The notes beneath the pieces were generated by a model. The model did not search any database. It was not told the DNA's origin and was given only the letters and a program-made list of their open reading frames with translations. The position numbers were made by a program, and so were the translations under genes. Shown in pieces: positions 1 to 6,244 of a stretch of DNA of 6,898 nt; position 1 is the stretch's first letter; the number at the start of each line of letters is the position of its first letter. Location: NCBI GenBank assembly GCA_903921405.1, contig CAIXPV010000146.1, positions 1-6,898 on the forward strand, given 5' to 3'. The stretch is from an uncultured Actinomycetes bacterium (lineage in GTDB: Bacteria; Actinomycetota; Actinomycetes; Nanopelagicales; Nanopelagicaceae).

Positions 1-299
1 AACTCCTGTAATAGCTGTCCGATTCGCTCGGCTAAGGCTGTCTCACTCATAGTCACTGCCGCCTCTTGGGCGCGGATCTTGGCGACCATTTCAGGCACCA
101 TGGCCCGTTCATCGGCCTTGCTCATCCTCGCAGGAATCGAGACGATGATTCTGCCACCGGCTCGATAGGCAGATACATTTTTTGTGCGCCGCTTAGATCG
201 GATTACAACGATCTCGCCCTCGCTTATGCCTGGCAACGTAGCATCTCGATCTAAATCAGAGCCGAAACCAGAATCTGCCGATCTCTGGGTGCTATCCAT
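1..299 (-). CDS. YgjP-like M48-type metallopeptidase, N-terminal part (runs off left edge)
   Basis: Ninety-nine residues are visible from the ATG at 297-299; the C-terminal part lies outside the window. After a variable N-terminus of about 28 residues, residues 30-76 read like the opening of actinobacterial YgjP/DUF45-type (M48 family) metallopeptidases: a basic strand (IVVIRSKRRTKNVSAYR), a hydrophobic strand ending in IPARMSKADER, then a helix (MVAKIRAQE). In the family the zinc-binding HExxH motif comes later, so catalysis cannot be judged here. No signal peptide or membrane segment is seen, so a cytoplasmic location is likely. The start was chosen because a TANNNT box lies exactly six bases upstream and no Shine-Dalgarno is present, which fits a leaderless transcript. 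Similar genes are often found near DUF2342 genes in actinobacteria, as here. The family call rests on recognising the N-terminal pattern only. Confidence 0.72.
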   Translation of the reverse strand, partial: MDSTQRSADSGFGSDLDRDATLPGISEGEIVVIRSKRRTKNVSAYRAGGRIIVSIPARMSKADERAMVPEMVAKIRAQEAAVTMSETALAERIGQLLQE

Positions 300-305
300 A
301 ATCTG

Positions 306-336
306 ACCGTATCTGCAAGCAAAGGTTTTGGAGCAA
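306..336 (-). promoter_or_regulatory. Leaderless promoter of the M48-type gene
   Basis: On the minus strand TACGGT (306-311) is followed by six bases and then the ATG at 299, so transcription probably begins at the start codon itself. A possible -35 box, TTGCTC (331-336), sits at a long 19-base spacing and is weak. The same box-N6-start layout occurs before the gene at 2208. Confidence 0.55.
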
Positions 337-338
337 AC

Positions 339-355
339 CTCAACCCCGTGTTGAG
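339..355. repeat. Small perfect dyad next to the M48 promoter
   Basis: CTCAAC (339-344) and GTTGAG (350-355) form a perfect 6-bp inverted repeat around a 5-base centre. It lies just upstream of the possible -35 box of the minus-strand gene, so it could be an operator. Read on the plus strand it is followed by a short T run (359-363) like a weak terminator, but no plus-strand gene ends there. The role is unresolved. Confidence 0.3.
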
Positions 356-371
356 AGATTTTTCATGAACG

Positions 372-423
372 CACAATGAGCCAAAAACAGCTCAGGGGAT
401 TCGACGAATTGCCACACAATGAG
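372..423. repeat. Pair of 9-base direct repeats CACAATGAG
   Basis: CACAATGAG occurs at 372-380 and again at 415-423, 43 bases apart start to start (about four helical turns). Both lie in non-coding DNA upstream of the M48-type gene. They could be paired regulator-binding sites, but two short copies may also be chance. Confidence 0.3.
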
Positions 424-491
424 GGTAGAAAATCTCGCCTAATAAAATCCCATTACACGAGAAAAAAGTGATTTGTCAATCCGCAGTTCAG

Positions 492-520
492 TTGATTCTC
501 AGGCAAATAAGAATTACGTT
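492..520 (+). promoter_or_regulatory. Promoter of the candidate small RNA
   Basis: TTGATT (492-497) and TACGTT (515-520) are separated by exactly 17 bases, the ideal sigma-70-type spacing. Six bases after the -10 box comes A527, the expected start, one base before the RNA's outer stem. The coincidence of promoter spacing with the stem edge is the main reason to believe both. Confidence 0.6.
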
Positions 521-526
521 ACAACC

Positions 527-607
527 ACGAACTCCTCGGATAACCGTTCTTTATCAGCAAGGGGAAGGCTGATACAGAATGAGCGCCCGGGGAGTTCGCT
601 TTTCTTT
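527..607 (+). ncRNA. Candidate small RNA of about 81 nt, folded end to end
   Basis: The predicted transcript starts at A527 and ends in the T-rich tract 599-607 (CTTTTCTTT). Its ends form a 12-bp stem, 528-539 with 587-598, all Watson-Crick except one T536-G590 wobble. Inside, 547-550 pairs with 576-579, and after one mismatch 552-558 pairs with 568-574 (TATCAGC/GCTGATA), closing a 9-base purine loop, AAGGGGAAG (559-567). An asymmetric-looking internal loop (540-545 and 581-586) separates the two stems. A promoter lies immediately upstream. No plus-strand gene follows (the next gene is on the minus strand), so it is more likely a stand-alone RNA than an attenuator. The T-tract is only downstream on the plus strand, which fixes the direction. 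I do not recognise it as tmRNA, SRP RNA, RNase P RNA or 6C RNA. Its function is unknown. Confidence 0.6.
528..607 (+). terminator. Intrinsic terminator formed by the small RNA's own outer stem
   Basis: The GC-rich closing stem (528-539/587-598) followed by CTTTTCTTT at 599-607 has the form of a Rho-independent terminator. On the other strand the stem is not followed by a T run, so it is not an obvious terminator for the minus-strand DUF2342 gene. Confidence 0.55.
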
Positions 608-644
608 GCCCACTCGCTTCTGAATTTCTACTACATGGGCGCTC
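581..644. repeat. 8-bp inverted repeat overlapping the small RNA end
   Basis: GAGCGCCC (581-588) and GGGCGCTC (637-644) are perfectly complementary with 48 bases between. The left arm shares bases 587-588 with the terminator stem of the candidate RNA, so in a read-through transcript the two pairings would compete. It may equally act on the minus strand beyond the end of DUF2342, or be chance. Confidence 0.35.
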
Positions 645-657
645 GCACACTAAGGGT

Positions 658-738
658 TTAGCGAGAAGAAAGATCGTCTGAAATTTAGAGAGAAGATAAA
701 TCGTCTGGAATTTAGAGAGAAGAAAGATCGTCTGGAAT
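658..738 (-). repeat. Three tandem 27-base copies of the DUF2342 gene end, each with a stop codon
   Basis: Read on the minus strand, 712-738 is the end of the DUF2342 gene and encodes IPDDLSSL plus TAA. It is followed by 685-711, again IPDDLSSL plus TAA with two synonymous changes in the Leu codon (CTT to TTA), and by 658-684, ISDDLSSR plus TAA with two amino-acid changes. The unit is exactly nine codons, so all copies are in one frame but separated by stops. The next 27 bases (631-657) do not match. This is a tandem duplication of a gene's 3' end. Confidence 0.93.
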
Positions 739-2034
739 TTCGATACTTCCCAAGTAAGCCTCTGGTGTTAATAAATCTTCTGCACTCGGCAAGATTCCAC
801 TCCATATTTGATCTCGACTTTGTACATCTCGTAACTCACTCACTGCGCTCCAAAAACCAGCTGCCTCGCGCGCAAGTCGCGGTGAGACTTCAAGTCCAAA
901 GAGATTTGCGAAAAGTTGTTGAGTAGGTGCAGATGTTGCACGTCGGCGGCGTAACGTTTCCTGCAAAGCTGAAATATTTGGAAGCCGATCTCCGGCGGCG
1001 CGCATAACTATTACTTCATTCCATCCATCAACTAATGCCAGAACGGTCTCAAGTTTTGTTAAGGCCTCACGTTGAGAGGGAGTCTCTTCCGGTGTAAAGA
1101 TTCCGCTATTTAAAGCGACAGCAAAACTTTCAGGATTAGTTGGATCAAATCCATTTTCTGATGCAGATGCAGCTTCAAAGGCTTCCTGCGCTTGACGTTG
1201 AATCGCTTCGATATCTATGCGGATACCTTTTCCGTACTCTGAAACAGCACCGCGAATGTATGCAACCAGCCAAGGGTTATGCGCAAATAAACGCGCTCCT
1301 GCACTTTCGCGCAAAGCATGGAAGATTCGCACTTCATCCATAGGAATATCTAATTCGTTGCCCCACTCATCAATATTTTGTGAAACGAGCGCTGGATAAG
1401 CCTGATCTTGCAGAGGTAAACCCACATCGTAAATTCCAGTTACTGAGCCCGCCAAACTTCCAACTGATTGTCCCAACTGTGTTGCAAGCAGTGAGCCAAT
1501 AAATGAACCTAATACAGCTGAAATCATCTCTACCGGCATAGGTAGTTGAGTCTGTGAATCTTCCGAGTCTGGAGCAGCTGAGTTCTTAAGCAGTTCGGCG
1601 ATTGCAGTTGATAATCCAAGTGCTAATGGCTCAACCAAACTCTGCCAGCCTGACAAAGTTGTATCTACCCAATCGGTTCGCGCAAGTACGGTATTTCCCT
1701 GCTCGCTCGAACGCGGAAAATATGTCGCTTCATCTAGCCACAGTTCGGCGATTGAAAACGCTTCCTGAACTTTGGCAACATCATTGGCACCAATAGGAGC
1801 TGAACCTTTTGTCGTGACAAATTTCTTTGCAGTATCTCGGACAATACTTTTGGGAAGGACCTCTGTGCTAGTAGAAAAACCTGCAGGATTAATTCCCATG
1901 CTGGCAAACTGCGATTGAATCTGTGCCTGCATAGCTGCCATCTGCGCCATCATGGCTTTAAACTCTGCAGACTCCTCGCCATTATTTTTTCCAGCATCAT
2001 CTGCATCTTCTGGTGTAAAACCAAACGGTGTCAT
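712..2034 (-). CDS. DUF2342 / TIGR03624-type putative hydrolase (zinc-metalloprotease-like fold, ligands not seen)
   Basis: This 440-residue protein is of typical length for the actinobacterial DUF2342 family (mycobacterial relative Rv3195). Residues 25-42 form a Met/Gln/Ala-rich helix. Residues 168-200 are a Gly/Ser-rich, moderately hydrophobic stretch (SAVLGSFIGSLLATQLGQ). Residues 241-262 carry the family core RESAGARLFAHNPWL, and 332-393 carry the second core with DGWNEV, a basic LRRRRA run and LFGLEVSP. Family members are often labelled zinc-dependent metalloproteases, but no HExxH is present: E243 is not flanked by the expected histidines (G246 follows), and the later core has DGW without His. 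An enzymatic role is therefore doubtful. There is no signal peptide. The ATG at 2032-2034 has a strong, well-spaced ribosome site. It is divergent from the membrane-protein run, and its 3' end is tandemly duplicated downstream. Confidence 0.85.
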   Translation of the reverse strand: MTPFGFTPEDADDAGKNNGEESAEFKAMMAQMAAMQAQIQSQFASMGINPAGFSTSTEVLPKSIVRDTAKKFVTTKGSAPIGANDVAKVQEAFSIAELWLDEATYFPRSSEQGNTVLARTDWVDTTLSGWQSLVEPLALGLSTAIAELLKNSAAPDSEDSQTQLPMPVEMISAVLGSFIGSLLATQLGQSVGSLAGSVTGIYDVGLPLQDQAYPALVSQNIDEWGNELDIPMDEVRIFHALRESAGARLFAHNPWLVAYIRGAVSEYGKGIRIDIEAIQRQAQEAFEAASASENGFDPTNPESFAVALNSGIFTPEETPSQREALTKLETVLALVDGWNEVIVMRAAGDRLPNISALQETLRRRRATSAPTQQLFANLFGLEVSPRLAREAAGFWSAVSELRDVQSRDQIWSGILPSAEDLLTPEAYLGSIEIPDDLSSL

Positions 2035-2042
2035 GTATTAAT

Positions 2043-2048
2043 CCTCCC
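2043..2048 (-). promoter_or_regulatory. Shine-Dalgarno site of the DUF2342 gene
   Basis: GGGAGG on the minus strand lies eight bases before the ATG at 2034. It is the only clear ribosome-binding site among the complete genes here, so this gene has a 5' leader while its neighbours appear leaderless or coupled. No clear promoter boxes were found for it in 2049-2207. Confidence 0.75.
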
Positions 2049-2195
2049 AGTCTTGTAACCAGTAAGCGACTGGATTTCTTCCCTCTTTTATTCACAATTC
2101 TTTCCCAGACAGCTTGTGCCACTGTCAGTAGGAATATGACTTTCTCTCGACTACCTACCTAAATCCTGCGCAATGCATGTAAGCCTGGCGCACGG

Positions 2196-2201
2196 TAGGC
2201 T
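2196..2201 (+). promoter_or_regulatory. Leaderless promoter for the gene starting at 2208
   Basis: TAGGCT is followed by exactly six bases and then the ATG at 2208, and no Shine-Dalgarno precedes the ATG. This fits a -10 box whose transcript begins at the start codon. No good -35 box is seen at 17-18 bases upstream. It probably also drives the protease gene at 2466. Confidence 0.55.
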
Positions 2202-2207
2202 CACCTC

Positions 2208-2453
2208 ATGTCCACCGCCGCAACCGCCCTTATTTGGTGGGTAGTCCCTGCCATGGGCCTGATTGGTGCACTTGGATACGTCTTGTGGGTCTCTAAGTTT
2301 CAAGGCAAGTTTCAGCAAGAGACTCAACGCTCGGTAGGCCAGTTCCAGCGTTTTCAGGATTCACTGCGTGATTCACAGGCTCGCGATGTCAATGCCGCTC
2401 TTAATCCGCCCATTGCCAAGCCATCTGAAGTCAATCCTGAGCTGCACTCCTAA
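2208..2453 (+). CDS. Small single-pass membrane protein, unknown function
   Basis: I do not recognise a named family for this 81-residue protein. Residues 7-28 form one hydrophobic segment (from ALIWWVVPAMGLIGALGYVLW) that would anchor it in the membrane. It is followed by a polar, Gln-rich stretch (about 31-58) likely to be helical or coiled-coil, and a Pro-containing tail. The basic residues just after the segment (Lys30, Lys34) would favour an outside N-terminus with the polar part in the cytoplasm, but this is only an inference. The start is supported by the TAGGCT box six bases upstream. The protease gene begins 12 bases after its stop, so the two are probably co-transcribed. A real gene is likely given its codon pattern, membrane segment and position in the cluster. 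Confidence 0.75.
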   Translation: MSTAATALIWWVVPAMGLIGALGYVLWVSKFQGKFQQETQRSVGQFQRFQDSLRDSQARDVNAALNPPIAKPSEVNPELHS

Positions 2454-2465
2454 AGCTTCTCTATC

Positions 2466-3209
2466 GTGCGCTATTCACCGCTTCCCCGATTCGTTGTAGT
2501 CATACTCACAATTTTCTTTGGCGCCGCACTTGTTGCACCACTTCCATTTGCAATTGTTATGCCGGGAAATGCTCAAAATATCTTCGACAATATTCTGACT
2601 GTAAAAAGCCAAAAATCTTTCCCCGCAACCGGACGACTAGATCTGATGTCCATCAGAGTGACAAATCCAAATACCTGGATTATCGGCCCAGAGATTATTT
2701 ATTCGTGGATTCGAAGCGATGAAGCCGTATACCCGCGTTCAGCTATTTATCCAGCTGGTACAACTGCACAGGAAGAGAAGAAAAAAGCAGCAGTCGATAT
2801 GACAAGTTCGCAAAGCAAAGCGATCTCTGCTGCCTTTACTTACCTAGCCAAACATCCAGAGTTAGACGTGAGTGCAGATCAACTTAATTCGGGACATATC
2901 GCCTTTGATGTAAAGCGAACTGGAGGCCCAAGCGGAGGCATGATCTTTGCGCTGGGCGTCATTGAACTTCTTACCCCACGTGACTTATTGCATGGTCGTC
3001 ATGTATCTGGCACCGGAACGATCTCGGCTGATGGCCAAGTTGGACCCATTGGTGGAATTAACGAAAAAATTGTGGCTGCTCACCGTGCTGGCGCACAGAT
3101 ATTTCTAGCACCTGCCGGAAATGCCAGGGAGATAACTCCCGCCCCTAAAGGGTTGGAAATAATTATTATTTCCAACCTGGCCGAAGCCGTAGAAGCGCTC
3201 AGTAAGTAG
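2466..3209 (+). CDS. Membrane-anchored Lon-like (S16) serine protease, YlbL-related, without a PDZ domain
   Basis: The 247-residue product starts at GTG 2466, 12 bases after the previous stop and without a clear ribosome site, suggesting translational coupling. Residues 8-31 form a membrane anchor. Residues 33-120 match the family's N-terminal extracytoplasmic region (MPGNAQN, then the VYPRSAIYPAG segment and an SQSKAISAA helix). Residues 140-247 form the Lon-type peptidase domain with the nucleophile Ser156 in GGPSGG, then SGTGTISADGQVGPIGGI, and the general base Lys201 in NEKIVAAHRAGA. The Ser-Lys spacing of 45 agrees with Lon proteases. In relatives such as mycobacterial Rv3194c and Bacillus YlbL (about 340 residues) a PDZ domain lies between the N-terminal region and the peptidase domain; here only about 35 residues separate SQSKA from GGPSGG, so the PDZ is missing. 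Substrates are unknown; it should act outside the membrane. Confidence 0.9.
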   Translation: MRYSPLPRFVVVILTIFFGAALVAPLPFAIVMPGNAQNIFDNILTVKSQKSFPATGRLDLMSIRVTNPNTWIIGPEIIYSWIRSDEAVYPRSAIYPAGTTAQEEKKKAAVDMTSSQSKAISAAFTYLAKHPELDVSADQLNSGHIAFDVKRTGGPSGGMIFALGVIELLTPRDLLHGRHVSGTGTISADGQVGPIGGINEKIVAAHRAGAQIFLAPAGNAREITPAPKGLEIIIISNLAEAVEALSK

Positions 3210-3285
3210 AGACAGGCCGGCGGCAAACACATAAATATCGCGTCTGCGAATATCTGACATAACAATGCCCTGCTGGCCACGGCCA

Positions 3286-3314
3286 TTGACCGGCTGCTAA
3301 TCGCCCTCTAGTAG
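3286..3314 (+). promoter_or_regulatory. Weak candidate promoter for the UPF0182 gene
   Basis: TTGACC (3286-3291, five of six bases as TTGACA) is followed after 17 bases by TAGTAG (3309-3314), a poor -10 box. It lies in the 150-base gap after the protease gene and would give a leader of roughly 40 bases. No terminator was found in this gap, so read-through from the protease gene is also possible. Confidence 0.3.
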
Positions 3315-3359
3315 TGCCGGTACCTACCGATAGAAGGCCTCTTCCGGGTGCGCTAGCGT

Positions 3360-6209
3360 ATGAGCATGATGAGTAACGTAAACCCCCAGTTCAAATTCAA
3401 GCGCCCACGCGGAGTTCTTCCTATAACTATCGGAATTCTGGTTGTGCTTGGCACCGTCCTTGTTTCAATGAGTGGCTTCTATGCAGATTGGCTCTGGTTT
3501 AAATCAGTCAGCTTCACATCTGTCTGGTCCACCATCTTGATGACCAAGATCGAACTATTCATCACCACTGGATTACTCACCTCCGCACTCGTTTTGATCA
3601 ATATCAGAATTGCCTACAAGCGCCGCCCTCTATACGTTCCAATGACTATTGAGGCAGATAATTTAGAACGCTACCGCGCACAGATTGAGCCAATTAAACG
3701 ATGGATTGTTATTGCGCTAAGTGTTGGACTTTTCTATTTTGCGGGTACATCAGGATCAATGCTGTGGTCAACGTGGTTGCAGTTTAAAAACTCAACAGAG
3801 TTCGGAATCAAAGACCCTCAGTTCAATATGGATATCTCATTCTTTGCCTTCCGACTTCCATTTTGGCAGACACTGATTTCATGGGCTATCTCAACAATTG
3901 TTCTAGCAATTATCGCTTCAGCTATCGTGCATTACCTTTATGGTGGAATTCGTCTGCAAGTCCAAGAAGATCGCACCACAGTTGCTGCCCGTGTTCAGCT
4001 CTCAGTTTTGTTAGGCGCCGTAGTGCTACTGAAGGCAGTTGCTTACTGGTTTGATCGTTACCATCTTGCACTCAAGGAAAGTAAGTTGATTACTGGACTT
4101 ACTTATACCGATGTCAATGCTGTCTTACCAGCCAAGGCAATACTTGCCGCCATTGCTGTTTTGTGTGCATTTCTTTTCTTTGCAAATATCGTTCGTCGCT
4201 CATGGGTACTTCCAGCAGCAGGAACCGCGCTTCTAGTTATTTCGTCTGTATTAATCGCCGGAATCTATCCTGGAGCGATTCAAACTTTCCAAGTCAAGCC
4301 AAGTGAGTCTTCTAAGGAAGCTCCGTTTATTCAGCGCAATATCGATGCTACGCGCACTGCTTATGGGCTAGATGATGTAACGGTTACTGATTACCAAGCA
4401 ACGCTGACTACATCAGCCGGGCAGCTGTCAAAGGATGCTGCCACGATTTCCAATATCCGATTGATGGATCCCAACGTCATTGCAGCGACTTTTCGCCAAT
4501 TACAGCAGATCAAGCCTTATTACTCCTTCCCTGATTCACTAGATATCGATCGCTACACAGTTAATGGCGTTAAGCGCGATACGGTCGTTGCAGTTCGTGA
4601 ATTAAACATTGTCGGAAACCCATCACGTAACTGGATTAACGATCACCTTGTGTACACGCACGGATTTGGATTTGTTGCAGCCTATGGAAATGCGCGCGAT
4701 GCCGATGGAAAGCCATCTTTTGCCGTTGGGGATTTGCCACCTACAAAGGGCTTAGGAGTATTTGAGCCACGTGTTTATTTTGGTGAAAATGTTCCGGACT
4801 ATTCAATTATCGGGGGAGTTAAAACCAATACACCAGTTGAGTTTGATTACCCAGATGATGCATCTGCTAACGGTCAAAAGAACGTTACATATTCAGGCAC
4901 TGGCGGCGTGCCAGTTGGTTCATTGGTCAACAAGTTAGTCTTTGCCCTTAAGTATCAAGAACAACGGATCTTGTTGTCATCACTCATTAACAAAGACTCG
5001 AAGATTCTCTTCGAACGCAATCCTCGTGATCGCGTTGCAAAAGTCGCTCCGTGGCTAACGTTGGATGGAGATCCATACCCAGCACTTGTCGATGGCAAGA
5101 TTCTTTGGATCATCGATGCCTACACAACAAGTGCCGGCTACCCATATTCAAAGCAGACTACGCTTTCTAGCGCCACATCAGATGCGCTGACATCAAATTC
5201 CACGTCAGTGACCGCCCAGGGAAATGAAACTATCAACTACATCCGTAACTCAGTTAAGGCCACAGTTGATGCCTATGACGGTACGGTCAATTTGTATCAG
5301 TGGGATACAAAAGACCCAGTATTAAAAACATGGAGTAAAGCCTTTCCTGGCACTGTTAAACCTAAGTCAAAAATCTCCAAGGATTTAATGGCTCATATTC
5401 GTTACCCAGAAGATATGTTCCGAGTGCAACGTGAAATCCTTTCGGCATATCACGTTAAGACCGCTGCAGCTTTTTATGGCGGCCAAGACTTCTGGCGCGT
5501 ACCTCGCGATCCTTCAACATTTGGCGCCAATGCAAGTGCACAGCCTCCGTATTTCCTAACGCTACAAATGCCGGGAGAAAGCAAGGCAGAGTTCGCATTG
5601 ACTACTCCATTTGTTCCACGTGGTGGTCGTGAAAACTTATCTGCGTTTGCAGTTGTAAATGCAGATGCAGGCCCTAACTACGGAAAGATTACAGTTCTGC
5701 AACTACCAAGAAGCACAAACGTTGCTGGACCATCTCAAGTTGCATCCAACTTTGAAGCAAAACCTGAAGTTGCAAACTCTTTATCTCTTTTGCGCCAAGG
5801 TGGCTCAGACGTAGTTCTTGGTAACTTGTTAACACTTCCAGTTGGTGGAGGACTTCTGTATGTACAGCCGGTCTATGTTCGCGCAACTTCTAATAGCGCC
5901 GCATATCCATTACTACAAAAAGTTCTAGTCTCCTTCGGAGATCAAATTGGTTATGACGACACGTTAAAGGGTGCTCTTGATCAAGTATTCGGCGGAAACT
6001 CCGGTACAGCATCATCTGGTGGTACTACAACAACAACTACTGGAACTTCTAACGCTTCACTTGCTAGCGCATTACAAAGTGCAAAGCAGGCACTCGCCGA
6101 TGGTCAAGCCGCACTTGCGAAGGGCGACTTCACTGCATATGGCCGAGCACAAGATCGATTGAAATCTGCTATTGCTGCAGCAATCGCTGCGCAGAGCAGA
6201 AATAAGTAG
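3360..6209 (+). CDS. UPF0182 (COG1615) family large membrane protein
   Basis: The 949-residue product has the length and layout of UPF0182 proteins such as mycobacterial Rv3193c. Seven membrane segments lie at about residues 20-41, 63-83, 114-131, 166-190, 212-231, 258-278 and 283-303. They are followed by a large, probably extracytoplasmic domain (about 305-875). Family signatures include the segment 313-337 (KPSE, PFIQRN, ATRTAYGLDD) and IRYPEDMFRVQ near 678. A Gly/Ser/Thr linker with six consecutive Thr (889-894) leads to a C-terminal Ala-rich helical region containing GDFTAYGRAQDRLKSA, also typical. The biochemical function of the family is unknown. Three in-frame ATGs (3360, 3366, 3369) are possible starts; no Shine-Dalgarno distinguishes them. 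It follows the Lon-like protease as in other actinobacteria, which suggests a shared envelope role. No intrinsic terminator was found after it. Confidence 0.93.
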   Translation: MSMMSNVNPQFKFKRPRGVLPITIGILVVLGTVLVSMSGFYADWLWFKSVSFTSVWSTILMTKIELFITTGLLTSALVLINIRIAYKRRPLYVPMTIEADNLERYRAQIEPIKRWIVIALSVGLFYFAGTSGSMLWSTWLQFKNSTEFGIKDPQFNMDISFFAFRLPFWQTLISWAISTIVLAIIASAIVHYLYGGIRLQVQEDRTTVAARVQLSVLLGAVVLLKAVAYWFDRYHLALKESKLITGLTYTDVNAVLPAKAILAAIAVLCAFLFFANIVRRSWVLPAAGTALLVISSVLIAGIYPGAIQTFQVKPSESSKEAPFIQRNIDATRTAYGLDDVTVTDYQATLTTSAGQLSKDAATISNIRLMDPNVIAATFRQLQQIKPYYSFPDSLDIDRYTVNGVKRDTVVAVRELNIVGNPSRNWINDHLVYTHGFGFVAAYGNARDADGKPSFAVGDLPPTKGLGVFEPRVYFGENVPDYSIIGGVKTNTPVEFDYPDDASANGQKNVTYSGTGGVPVGSLVNKLVFALKYQEQRILLSSLINKDSKILFERNPRDRVAKVAPWLTLDGDPYPALVDGKILWIIDAYTTSAGYPYSKQTTLSSATSDALTSNSTSVTAQGNETINYIRNSVKATVDAYDGTVNLYQWDTKDPVLKTWSKAFPGTVKPKSKISKDLMAHIRYPEDMFRVQREILSAYHVKTAAAFYGGQDFWRVPRDPSTFGANASAQPPYFLTLQMPGESKAEFALTTPFVPRGGRENLSAFAVVNADAGPNYGKITVLQLPRSTNVAGPSQVASNFEAKPEVANSLSLLRQGGSDVVLGNLLTLPVGGGLLYVQPVYVRATSNSAAYPLLQKVLVSFGDQIGYDDTLKGALDQVFGGNSGTASSGGTTTTTTGTSNASLASALQSAKQALADGQAALAKGDFTAYGRAQDRLKSAIAAAIAAQSRNK

Positions 6210-6244
6210 AGGTTGCTTTAACAAGGATTGAGCTATTCATATGT

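Noticed and set aside
66..254. Plus-strand open frame opposite the M48-type gene
   Set aside because: It is antisense to a recognisable metallopeptidase N-terminus and shows no protein-like pattern.
527..607. Identification of the small RNA as 6C RNA, tmRNA or SRP RNA
   Set aside because: 6C RNA has two C-rich loops, whereas this has one G-rich loop on the transcribed strand; no tRNA-like domain or SRP loop motif is present.
473..661. Plus-strand open frame of 62 codons in the intergenic region
   Set aside because: It runs straight through the folded candidate RNA and into the tandem repeats, has no ribosome site at its start, and encodes a low-complexity polar peptide without recognisable features.
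3274..3285. Near-palindrome TGGCCACGGCCA before the UPF0182 gene
   Set aside because: A 5-bp dyad in a GC-rich stretch; only one copy and no clear relation to promoter boxes.
3080..3286. Minus-strand open frame over the protease 3' end
   Set aside because: It is a shadow of the Lon-type catalytic domain on the other strand.
6171..6184. Perfect 14-bp palindrome ATTGCTGCAGCAAT
   Set aside because: It lies inside the Ala-Ile-rich C-terminus of the UPF0182 gene and is explained by repeated Ala codons.
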